Below are positions 47,690 to 58,016 of a DNA stretch of 64,000 nucleotides, one piece after another. Numbering within the stretch: the first letter of the stretch is position 1; the number at the start of each line of letters is the position of its first letter. The notes under the pieces are model-generated. The model worked only from the letters and a program-made list of their open reading frames with translations, made no database searches and was not told the DNA's origin. A program made the translations under genes and the position numbers. Source of the stretch: Diphasiastrum complanatum (Eukaryota; Streptophyta; Lycopodiopsida; Lycopodiales; Lycopodiaceae); the NCBI GenBank assembly GCA_029204225.1, contig CM055103.1, forward strand, positions 279,882 to 343,881, given 5' to 3'.

Positions 47690-50257
47690 TTTGCAGAGAA
47701 GATGAGGCAAAGGAGTTCAAATATCTGCTGAAGATCGTTCTCGTTACAGGGCAGAAGGAAAGAAAAACGTGGATTTGTGGACAGATGGAACATTATATCC
47801 ACAAGATCCAAGCACTTTGACACATCCCACATTCTCTTCAATAACTCATTTAGTTACATGGATATGCAATGGGCATAGTGGATTACTAGGATATTGTGAA
47901 AGATTGCAAAACCATGGAAAACAACTTTATATGAATAAATTTCACTTTTTAGAAGGTGAGTTAATTCGGATATCCTATTATTGTCAGAATAGAGATTTTC
48001 ATCTCCAAAAGATGTTAGAAGAAAATCAACAACTTAAAAAAATAATGAATCATTACAGGAGATAGGAATCAATATCAAATCAGAACTAGAGCAAATGCAA
48101 TCAGTCTTACAGTCTATTCGTATTGAAAACTTACAATTACTGCAGGATGTGGATTTGAAAGTAAGAAGCAAAAGCGACAAAGTTGCAAGGATATTCAAAT
48201 GCTTTCAAAAGGAGGTTATTGAAATAGAAGGATCCGTGCATTCAAGTAAGCATATTCTAAATTTTGTAAGTTTTTCAATGACATTTGGATTTAATTTCAG
48301 CTATGTTGATATTCTATTAACTATCTGTTTTTTTTGCAGATCTGCATTAGTAGCTCCTCGGAATATTAAAGACAATGCTTCACTAGGAATGTCATTGGGC
48401 ACAATATTGACTTGCAAATCCACTGAGCGTATCATGATGAACAATAGGATTTCAAATGCAAAGTGTAAAATAGTAGAGTCTTTGATGGTGGACATTCAAA
48501 ATATTTAGATAAGACTATAGTTCAGGGTGCTTGTGATTTTGCAGGTATTAGTAGGGAAGCATATGCAACAATATTTAAACTAATTAGAGAAGCTTTTAAG
48601 CAAGTTCAAATTAGAAAAGTCCCAATCCCTAGGACATACCACTTGAAGAAAGAGAGGGATACATTAAACATAGGTATGCATAAGATCACTGGAACTCCAT
48701 TTCATATTGAGGAGGTGTTTGAAACTGATGGAAGATCGATAATCTATAATTCATCAAACAATTTATTTGTTGATCTAAATTACTTGTTGAGATACATCGT
48801 CACATTCTATGATATAACCTATGAAAAGGTGAATGGCAAAATAATCATAGTACTTAAGTTAGATGAGTCGGAAATTGTGAAAGGGGGGTTAGTATAACTC
48901 TCATGAATGGTGCTCTATCCCAAACAGAGAACCAAAAATATTTTAAATTCAATGTCCAGTCAGAAAATGATATATGGTGGTTGGTAGCGTTTCAAGTAAC
49001 TAGCCTCATTATTACATTACATTCATTGAATAGTATTAATACATTGTAAACTAAGTATGATCAATTCTTTGGACAGGTGCTGAAAGAGGATCATGATATA
49101 TTATCATGGATATTCTCAAGGACATCTTATCCTAGGATCATCAAGGACCATATGGATGGAGGATTTTTCAATGTTCCAGGAGTTGGAGACTTCAATGTTG
49201 AATGGAACTTAGCAGGTGATTTGAAAACATTGAAATGTATGTATAATGTCTCTCACGGTGCTACATCAAAACACTCTTGTTTGTACTGCATGAAAATGGC
49301 AAAAGATGTAACTAGGAGTACAGGAATTACTAAAGAATATGCAGATCCAAACTGGAAGCCTGTGCTGTCTATTCCCTTAAAAAATGTGCATGTTTGCACT
49401 CTTCATGCAGAAGTTAGATTAATAGAAAAGATCATTTATCTTCATATAGTTTTTGCTTGGAATACTAAGCCAGCATCATTAGCAAAGGAAGCTATCTCTC
49501 GATTAGAAGATGTTTTATCAAAAGCAGGACTCCATAAAGGACAGGTCAAAATTCAAAAAGATGAAAAGCTTTCAGGAAAGAATGAGAACATGCCAACTAA
49601 GCCAAGCATAGGAGGAGCAAAAGCACGTCGTTTTCTATCAAATCATACTGGTAAGGCTTCTAATATTCAACACTCAGTCTGGACAAATATTATTGCTGCC
49701 ACTCAGGACTTCGAGAAAGACGGCAAAACCAGAGTACTAAAAGTTGATGTATGGAAAAAGCTTGATAGTATGATTGCTATTTTAAGAAAAGAAAAATACT
49801 CTGATATTGATAAGAAAGTTGTCCAAAGGACTTGTGTCGAGTTTGTTAATGCAATATCAAAAGCATGGGGAGAAGATCACATCACTCATTACATGGTTAG
49901 TATAAAATTTTCAAAATGCTTTCAAATTTTCATATATATTTAGATCTAAACATAAGACTAACATTATGATTTTGACATATGCAGCACATACTAAGAGATC
50001 ATACAACATTTTTTGCAAATACATATGGAAGCTTGAGTGTATGGTCATCACAAGGGATGGAGAAGTCACACTGGCAAGCACGAGCAGCATTTCATCGAAA
50101 TACACAACATGAAGGAACCAATGAAAAACGAAACTACATTTGTCAATTGTTTCAGTGGTTCTACCGCAGAGTTCAGATTCGACATATAACAAAGTCTACA
50201 CAATACAACAAGTTTAGAAAAGCATGCAAGTTCATACAAGAAGAGAAAATTAGGTGA
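47690..50257 (+). pseudogene. Transposase-like gene of the H3/Ulp1 transposon
   Basis: Multi-exon plus-strand gene. The N-terminal part (RSRYRAEGKKNVDLWTDGTL, then coiled-coil-like GELIRISYYCQNRDFHLQKMLEENQQLK) is followed by an intron at 48246-48339. Next come CDFAGISREAYATIFKLIREAF, KLDESEIVKGG, QTENQKYFKFNVQSENDIWW, intron 48996-49076, then VEWNLAGDLKTLKCMYN with a zinc-like CLYC, CTLHAEVRLIEKI, intron 49896-49984, and GSLSVWSSQGMEKSHWQARA plus QLFQWFYRR. I propose D (LDESE), D (AGDLK) and E (GMEKS) as a DDE-type triad; this is inference. Frameshifts near 48065, 48487 and 48890 break the frame. The family is one I cannot name. Confidence 0.6.
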
Positions 50258-50300
50258 TTGCTGAGTAGAAGATCATCATTGCTGAGTAGAAGATCATCAT
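50258..50300. repeat. 21-bp tandem duplication
   Basis: TTGCTGAGTAGAAGATCATCA occurs twice in tandem just after the transposase-like stop codon. Confidence 0.85.
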
Positions 50301-50390
50301 GACATGTTCAGAATTGCTTTGCAAATATATTGAACAAGAGAGGAGCAATACCCAATGTAAATGTATTGATTGTATTATACAAAGTGTCAA

Positions 50391-51872
50391 CTATTCATCA
50401 TCAGATCTTGTATCAGATTCTATGGTAGTATTGTCATGAAGAAATTCTCTGCTAGCGTATGCATCTAATAGATGTGCACTATCCTTATTTTCACTAAGCT
50501 CAATATAAGTGGAATACAATGAATAATGGGAGCTCCTTAAAGGAACATTCCCATCAGTAAAGCCTAAAATGTTCAAAACATGATCTTTTGACAAAAATGA
50601 TTTTATTTGTCTTAACAAATTTATGTCCTCCTAAATAAAATTATAAGAGTCTCCCCGACTGGGCTCAGCTTGGAATGAGCAATACAGATCTCACTCTTCA
50701 AGAAATGCCGAAAATAGTGGCCCAGTCCATTGTCCCTCTGGAATGAAGATGCGTGTTGTCTGAAATTACCTTGTCTCACAGCAAAATCATCTATTATGAG
50801 AGCATCCTGCAATAGGAAATATGTTAGCAAAAACACATTCAGTGATTGAAAACATTCAATTGCAAGGAAGATTAAACACGTACACATTCTTCATCATCAA
50901 CAGCAACTAAATTAGGATGATCAATATAATGATCACGTACTGAAGTGGAATCATCAGTGAAATGCATTAACGATGGACGAGGGAAGCCCATCTGGGATTG
51001 AAATGTCGTGAATTCTTCATCGGATGGTCTGCCTCGCCCATCCTCAGCTATATTTGATAAACTCTTATTCAGACATTCTTCACCGGTCATAAGACCCTCC
51101 TCATCATCAACAACAAGGTCATCTGTCTCAAAATCTACAAAGTCGGAGAATTCGGAAATTGTGCCGGATAATAAGCATAGAACCTCATCCTCACGATAGT
51201 CAAAAAATTTACATAAATCAGCAGTAGTAAATATACATCGTCATTAATATAATATACAGACAAATTGAAAAGACATTTCGAATCCTCCATAGACCTGGAT
51301 TCATCATCAGATGTATTTTCGTCAATGAAAGAATCTCGGAGAACATCAGTATTTAAATCAATGAAGTCACTTTCTTTATCAGGAGTGTCGATAAGAAAGT
51401 GACTGATATCCTTAATGGCTGACTGAACAGAGGAAGGTGCAAAAGGAGGGTCAGCAACAGGAAACTCATCATCATCTGGGATCTGAACTAAAAGAAAAAG
51501 TATGAAACCACTATGATATTCAACCAATCGACATTTCTTGTTGCAATACGGACACATAGAACTACTTTTGAAAAGATCAAACAATTTGGTAAACATTCTA
51601 TTCAGTCTATGTCTAAAAGCTGGGAAGAAATGAACAAGATCAGTATAATGCATGTACTGGAATTGACCTATGGAGAAAACAAGCTTGCTAAGTATATCTC
51701 TGAATCTGACATAATGTTCATAAAATACGTTAGAATTTGGTTGTGCAGTCTTGAAAACATGTAGATATGGCCTGAATAGGCTATGGAAGTAGTCCAGTTT
51801 TTTAGTAATTCCAAATTCACTCAGAAATGAACTCAAGCCTGATTCTCGTGAGGATGATGAGGAAGAGGCCAT
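50391..51872 (-). pseudogene. Unknown minus-strand transposon gene (left)
   Basis: Starts MASSSSSSRESGLSSFLSEFG at 51872. An aromatic-rich first part with repeated phenylalanines contains CPYCNKKC, a possible zinc ribbon. Acidic segments follow (TSDDESRSMEDSK; FVDFETDDLVVDDEEG). A likely intron lies between 50890 and 50812 (GTACGTG donor, TTGCAG acceptor), leading to DALIIDDFAVRQGNFRQHAS, and it ends TIESDTRSDDE. One frameshift lies near 51200. It has no recognised domain. It diverges from the H3/Ulp1 gene across a shared ~830-bp intergenic region, so the two may share control elements. Confidence 0.55.
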
Positions 51873-51874
51873 GG

Positions 51875-52700
51875 CAGTAGCGTGAATATCGCACTTGTGC
51901 GCGCGGGAGAACCGAACCAAAACTAACAATCAAAATGGCACAGAAGATGGATATGTACGGCAGACATATACAGAATATCGCACTTGTGTGCGAGTAGGTA
52001 TACTTGCAAGCAAACGGACAGAAATGAGCGTGCACAAAAGCGATATGTCTCAAATTTCGAGAACGCAAAAGGTAAAAAAATATTCAATCTCCGTGCCATT
52101 TATACTAAATTTTCGCACGTGTGTTCAACGGACTTATGACATGTGTCTACTTTCAGTTTGACAACAGGCGCAGGCACGTGTGAGATGACACCTACACACG
52201 TGTGAAATAACACCTAGACACGTGTCGCATGTTCATTTGAGTGCTTATAAACACGTGTCGCTCTCGCATTCGATCGTACAAATCCCACACGTGTAGTGTG
52301 ACAGAGTGACATGTGTCACTCTTGCATTTGTCTGTACAACTCCCACACATGTGACATGACGTTCTTTCGCATGTGCGAACCCCGATATAAAATCACAAAT
52401 TTTGATGAATTTTTTTCACTTTTTTTTTCGCTCCGCATATCACATTTGTGCGCGCCCTTCACGATCAAAATTCCTCCTACTACCTTCCATGCACACAGGT
52501 CCGATACGTCTTCCTACGTGTCACCCCATATCGCACTTGTGCGTCTTTCCTCAAATCTAATCATTCTCTCTGATAATCGGCTCGCATAGGTCCGATATAC
52601 CGTACATTCTGTCCGTACATAGCGGTCCTCTACGAGTTCTTTATCATCCCTTCCTTCTCATCCTAACCTTCACGCACAAGTCCGCTATCACATAGTTCAC
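51875..52700. promoter_or_regulatory. Bidirectional intergenic region with CACGTG-type palindromes
   Basis: Between divergent starts at 51872 (-) and 52705 (+). It contains a dense series of CACGTG-core palindromes (CGCACGTGTG 52114, GGCACGTGTGAG 52175, ACACACGTGTGAAA 52195, ACACGTGTCGC 52218 and 52253, CCACACGTGTAG 52287, and CACATGTG variants), plus a second word ATATCGCACTTGTGCG (51887, 51974, 52437, 52537). A TATA-like CGATATAAAATC lies at 52384. CACGTG is the core bound by plant bHLH and bZIP factors. Whether these sites serve host factors or the transposon's own proteins is unknown. Confidence 0.5.
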
Positions 52701-52704
52701 ACCC

Positions 52705-54420
52705 ATGGATAGGAGAAAGCAGACAAGGAAAGACTTCTTCTCTCCTAGCTCATCCTCATCTCCTGCGGTTGCCATCACACCCCCTGCTAGACCTAGAACG
52801 CGCACCCGTAGCAGGTGGCTCTCTGAGATACGCAAGTATCAGAGGTCAACAGCTCTATTGATCCCAAGAGCTCCATTCTACTGTGCTGTCCGGAACATAA
52901 CAAGAAATGATCTCGGAGAGCACATTAGCTTCACACCGAGTGCCCTTCAGTGGCTTCAGGAGGCTGCTGAAGACCATTTTAGCCTTTTTTTTGAGGATTC
53001 TTTTTTGCTTGCCATCCATACCAAGAGGGTTACCATAATGCCCAAGGATTTTCAGCTTCTGATGAGAATGAGGGATAGGTATTGTAGGTTACATGTATCT
53101 CAACCTGCTGATCCTAGACCAACTCCTGTAGATAGGACTCATCTTCCTACGAAACGTCCTAGGAAGCAGACAGCCCCCAACCGTGCTCCTAAGAAAGTGA
53201 AGCCTATCCCAGAATCCATTGTAAATAATGCTGCTGTTGATAATGCTGTAAATATAGCTATCTTTGTTTTGGATACTCCTAATATTGCTATAGATACTAC
53301 ACTTCCACCTCCTCCTCCTCTCCTCCCAATTTCTATATGATTATCATAAATTTGAGAAAGACATATCGGATGCTATAGATACAATTGGTACTCCTTTTTG
53401 TTTTAGACTAGAAGAACTTGATTTTAGTATTAATTTTAGAGTTCTAGATTGCCTGGATCTCAAAGACAGATGGACTTCTATCAGTGATCCTGTGATAGAG
53501 TCCGAGCTGACACTCTTACAATTTGACATTGCAAGAGATTCATCAAACGAGTTGCTGGTGCTGAGTAACTTTCTGCTCCAGGCCTTCAAGGAGAATAATG
53601 ACACATTGTCATAGTGTCTGACAAGTGGATTCACACCAGCAACAAAGTATCTGGTCATTCCTTATCTTACCAAGTAAGATATATTAAGTGCTTCTTCCTG
53701 TTTTATGCATTAACATTGACATTTTCAATTTAAATAGTTCTCAGAATTGCCGCTAAAGTACTTTCAATCTTATTTTGCAGTGACCACTGGAGTTTAAACC
53801 TTATCTCTATTAAGAGATCTGTAAATAATATTATTAAATGTTTTCGTGTCAAGATGAATTCTGCGAGAAATACACATAAGGATGTATATATATTCATTCC
53901 ATATCTAAGTAAATATATTCCTATAGACGTTTCTCATTCTGTGGACTGGCAGATCGTTAGCTTGGAGGTAAACTCTTCTTTCTTTATAGCATTTTGAAAT
54001 CAGTATTCTAATGAAATATTTTCAATCTAATTCATTCTGTTTCATAATTGATTTCTTTTGTGCTGAATTATTTTGCAGTCACCCCAGCAAAATGATTCAT
54101 TCAGCTGTGGGTGGTACACATTGTACAATGCCAAGCTGTTTTTTGAGTGATTCATCCTTCAACAAGATGTTGATATTTCTAAGGTAATAAATTCTATTTA
54201 TTCTTATTTTGGAATCATGATTAGTTTTCTATTCTGGTGATGTTATTGGCCATTACTAATATATGAATGTTCTATTTTGCAGTTTACACTTCTTGAGTAC
54301 ACATCAAGCCAGGTGTATAGATTTAGACAAGAAATTATCCTGAGTATACTGGCTCGGGCAAGGCTTCAGTCTCCCGTTATTGATGATGGTGCAAAGGATG
54401 ATGTAATTGTACTAAATTAA
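52705..54420 (+). pseudogene. Histone H3-like domain fused to Ulp1/C48-type protease
   Basis: Exons 52705-53673, 53781-53967, 54079-54183 and 54283-54420, with GT...TTTTGCAG introns. The product begins MDRRKQTRKDF, recalling the H3 tail MARTKQTARK. It continues with a histone fold: WLSEIRKYQRSTALLIPRAP (alphaN), AVRNITRND (alpha1), FTPSALQWLQEAAEDHFSLF then FEDSFLLAIHTKRVTIMPKD (alpha2 to alpha3), QLLMRMRD. A basic linker (RPRKQTAPNRAPKKVKP) follows. After a frameshift at ~53320 comes a region ending IPYLTNDHWSLNLIS (catalytic His) and SPQQNDSFSCGWYTLYNAKL (Gln and Cys) of Ulp1-type SUMO proteases. Stops: TAG 53612, TGA 54148. Loop 1 is short, as in canonical H3 and unlike CENH3. Inactive as it stands. 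Confidence 0.75.
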
Positions 54421-54615
54421 GATCAGAAAAAATATAGATAGCATAGAACAAAATTATATGTATAGACTTCATAGAAAAATATACATTGATATATCAAATG
54501 CTGCTCCAGTTTATGAATTTGAGAGCACAAAATACATGTATAGATGCCCAACTTGGGCTGACATTTATTGAATGAAAGGGTGTATACACAGATTTTTACT
54601 AAAGTCTAATTGAAA

Positions 54616-55978
54616 CTATTGTTCTCCCACAATGGTGATTGTTGTAGGTAGATCTTTGCAGCACGTTATCAGCTCCTGTCTTTTTCGCATCTGTGACATG
54701 GCAAATATTAGTGAATGTGCAATTGTAAATGATGACATTTTCTATTATTTTGTTCTATTTTGAAATGGCAATAAACATAAAGTACTTACAAGTCTTCCGT
54801 TGATGATAAATCTGAAATATGTTGGTAGATTGGTTTGTAATAACATGAGCTATGTTCTGATAAAATCAAGCTTCCAGTGCTCTTCCACCTCAACCATAGT
54901 CAAATATTCCTCATTGTAGATAATGCTTATCTCCATTCGGTTTGTGTGACCATTTAGTTCAAAGTCTTGATCTAGTGGTAGCCATGTACCTTCAATTTTC
55001 TTGTATCTCTGGTAGCTAAATGTGAGACTGAGCATTTGCTTTTCGATATGATAACAAAAGATCATTGAGGACTTTTTAATCCTGCATTCTATGTCATTAT
55101 TTGTTTTACTATCCCAGCCTTGATCCATGAGATCTGACAAAGTCTCATCTGATAAATCCTTGCAAACAAATAAAGTTGGTGTCCTACGAACACTAGCACT
55201 CGAGAAAAAATCAACAAATGTATGCAATGAGATAAACCAACTTAGGTGAACAATTTTGGAGCATGTGCTTATCTTCATAGCATTTTTAATATCAATGAGT
55301 AGCTTGCATCTCAAGGATTCAGAAACAATGTTGTCAGGAGTAGGCCACTCATCACTTTGAAACTAGGCAATGGAATTGCTTCGAGCTTAGCAAAACCTCC
55401 ATCTGTTTGTGGCGTATATAAAGATTCATAAAAATAGATACCACAATCTGCAAATTCCTTTGGACTTCTTCCTTTGTATTGTAGCTTTCCAACATCAGAG
55501 CAAATCATGTCTAATATTCCTGCAAGTGATTGTGTGGGCTCCCATTCACTTATGCATGATGGATATAAATCTGAAAGAAAAAAACAATGTTGAAGCATTT
55601 AAATCATAATCTGAAGAGCATCAATAAAGGAAATCACCTATGATTGCTGTAGATGCATATGTTTTGATATACTTACAATTACATTTTTGATGATCATGAG
55701 TCATGTACTTTGATTTCTGAATGCATATATACATGTTGCATAAAGACTTCTGATATCGATTGACCTCCCGGGGTAGTCTTAAACTCCAAATTTTTTGCTT
55801 TCCAATAAGATTTGTAAGTCATTTTTGCTCTTTTCTTTTGTCAAAAATTGCCCTTTGATGATGGATGCAGCAATACCCATGAGTTCTTCGTATATTTTGT
55901 TGGCTTCCAGTTATCAGCTTCATCTTTCTCATTGTAAAGAATCACATAATCGATTGTAGATCTGGGTCTCCTCGCCAT
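54616..55978 (-). pseudogene. Unknown minus-strand transposon gene (right)
   Basis: Starts MARRPRSTIDYVILYNEKDE at 55978. Exons, after a break around 55860-55590, encode CISEWEPTQSLAGILDMICSD, DCGIYFYESLYTPQTDGGFAK, a frameshift near 55340, then NIVSESLRCKLLIDIKNAMK, the long ASVRRTPTLFVCKDLSDETL, and TWLPLDQDFELNGHTNRMEI. A final small exon (54690-54616) ends ITIVGEQ. No domain recognised. Conserved in the second copy at 41848-42740, so it is a standard component of the element and not a captured gene. Its N-terminus is Arg-rich. Confidence 0.6.
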
Positions 55979-56365
55979 TGTTATTTTCAAAGCTTGGGTG
56001 CCAAAAATCTTTCTGATATGTTACTTGATTTTAATTTTTCGTATCACTTGAATGCCAACATAGTCACAGTTACTGCGTATACCATATTTTATGTAACTGT
56101 ACATATTATATTTCTATAACTGTAACTAGTATAGTTAGTAAATTTAACTTGAGATATTGACATCGGACAGATTAGCACGTGTCGGACAGGAAAAAGAAAC
56201 CAATGGGATACGTCCATGCTGCCCAGACACAAATTTCAGAGTTTTCTATATTGTATTTTTATTTTTTAGTTAATTTGAACTACGTTACGTAGATTTCAAA
56301 TCTGTGCATTTTGATTGGGCCTGCTGACGGTCGAAACTAAAGAAAAAAAATAAAAGTATCTTTAC

Positions 56366-56400
56366 AAAGGGTCTTTTTGATATTGAGAACTCCTCTAATG
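56366..56400 (-). repeat. Right terminal inverted repeat (35 bp)
   Basis: Ends ...GAGAACTCCTCTAATG. Perfect reverse complement of 47203-47237. Confidence 0.95.
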
Positions 56401-56403
56401 AAA
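56401..56403. other. Target-site duplication AAA (right)
   Basis: Matches 47200-47202. Confidence 0.75.
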
Positions 56404-57023
56404 CCAACAAGTTGTTGAAGGTACACTTCCTCATTGAGATCACCATTGAAGAATACTGTCTTTATGTCAAGTTGCCACAAACGCCAACCAAAGTGGGTAG
56501 CCAAAGAGGTTACTACCCTCACGGTAGTCATTCGAGCAGTAGGAGAAAAAGTCTCCTCATAATCAATCCCCTTTTGTTGAGCATAGCCTTTGGCAACGAG
56601 CCTTGCCTTGTACCTTTCAATGGTACCATCTGCCTTATACTTGATTTTGTATACCCATTTAGAACCAATTGCCTTCTTCCCATGAGGAAGATCAACAAGA
56701 ACCCAAATCTGGTTCTTCATAAGTGAGTCATGCTCATCTTCCATCGCATCCTCCCAACATTTTACTCCCTTGCCTGCTCATAGAAAACAGGTTCTTCTGC
56801 AACATCTCCATGAGATGTAAGAGCAAAATCTGAAAAATCAGCATAGTCCACTAATTTTGCAGAGGCACATGTCTTCCCATCATAAAATGAACTTAGTTTG
56901 TTGTCTTGCAAAGTCGACAACAGCCACCATGGGACTGTTTTGGGATGTCCAACAACCATGTCTCTTCTTACAATTTGTTGTTCAAGATCCTCCGACACCG
57001 CACTTGGCTGTCCAAGTTCTTCC
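56401..57023 (-). pseudogene. Host Copia, second piece: connector and RT N-terminal half
   Basis: The minus strand encodes the acidic connector SEDLEQQIVRRDMVVGHPKT...LVDYADFSDFALTSHG, then the RT start MEDEHDSLMKNQIWVLVDLPHGKK, KWVYKIKYKADGTIERYKAR and WQLDIKTVFFNGDL. It ends exactly at the DNA transposon. At the other end it begins exactly at the nested Copia (57024), and the frame joins the piece beyond 61087 through the duplicated GGAAG. Confidence 0.85.
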
Positions 57024-58016
57024 TGATGAGAAAAAAAAGTGATTGACTGATGAGGAATTTGTCGGATTTGCGAAACTTTTGCAAAGGCGAATCAATCACG
57101 ACTTTCTTCAGCTCGAATGAAGTTCAGATGTGACCGCTGGACATTGCTAGCTGAATCGCTCCTACAATCCTCCAGAGTGTAGTCAATCACTGCTGATCTA
57201 CGTTCATAACATAAATGCAGCGTTCAACAAAGTTTCAACCAAAGTGCAGAATTCAAAATGAACAAGAAAGTTCAGACATATGAAATATCAGCATAAGCAT
57301 TCAACATCCAAGATCAGACACAACAAGAAAATAATCTATATTAATTTTCTCTAAATTTTTTCAAGCACGGCATGCGAATCCACGCAGTGCGTTGGCGTGA
57401 AAGAAACACTGTTCTTTCATGAGTAGTAGTCTCACTTCACTAGCAAACAGTTGGATCTTCTAATCCTAGACAAAATTGTCTTCGCGCGCAGGCAGACATG
57501 TATTTTGTATATCGTCTTGATTGCTTACTAGCATTAGACTTCTTCACTTTGTTACACTCTGTGTATTTTGTTTTGATCTATATGTCAAGTATGATCCAGT
57601 AAGTATGGTCTCTCTATGTAAATCTAAGATTAGGGTGATTAAGCATCTACAACTAACCAGAGAATTACAAGAGTGATAGATTAGCCACAACCTAGGGAGT
57701 ATCTACTGACGTCATGCCATCAGATCAGATTATTGTACTTTTGGGTACTTGCGTGATCTTTGGTGGTACTCTTGGGGGCATGAACTCTGAACGAGTTTCG
57801 TTTACCTCGTTTGTCTTCTTCCGTACTGGACCGCGAAGGAATCTCGTTCGTGGATATTTCGTGTTTGCAAACCTTCGTCTTCGTCTCCGTTGACTTTCAT
57901 GTTCACAAAACCCTACGTGTTTCGTGTCTCCAGATGTTCGAGTTCGAGAACATCTTCATCAAGCAAAGGGCTGAAAGCTAGCAAGGCTTTGTAATCAGAA
58001 ACATTTTGTTTCTTCA
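57024..58016 (-). repeat. 3' LTR of the nested Copia (993 bp)
   Basis: Minus strand TGAAGAAACAAAATG...TTCTCATCA, preceded by a purine-rich tract (GAGAGGAAG). Its U3 (58016-57785) matches 61086-60850, and its end (57490-57024) matches 59344-59809 in inverse orientation. Repeated TTCGTGTT.GCGAA words fill the U3. Confidence 0.8.

Larger units (their letters stand above)
47203..56400. mobile_element. 9.2-kb TIR DNA transposon carrying a histone-H3/Ulp1 gene
   Basis: Bounded by perfect 35-bp terminal inverted repeats (47203-47237 and 56366-56400, starting CATTAGAGGAGTTCTC) and a 3-bp AAA duplication. It lies in the RT gene of a Copia element. Four genes: a transposase-like gene (+, ~47690-50257), a minus-strand gene (51872-50391), the H3-like/Ulp1-like gene (+, 52705-54420) and a minus-strand gene (55978-54616). 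All contain introns or frame breaks. The TIR start, 3-bp duplication and Ulp1 domain loosely recall CACTA elements, but the transposase-like protein lacks TNP2 signatures I know, so the superfamily is open. Confidence 0.9.

Noticed and set aside
52705-53340. Ordinary host histone H3 gene or CENH3
   Set aside because: It is fused to a Ulp1-type domain, lies within transposon termini, has a rewritten N-tail, and has a second copy with the same arrangement. Loop 1 also lacks the CENH3 insertion.
47200-56403. Assignment of the 9.2-kb element to CACTA (En/Spm)
   Set aside because: A 3-bp duplication and Ulp1 domain fit, but the termini start CATTAG and the transposase-like protein lacks TNP2 signatures; left unclassified.
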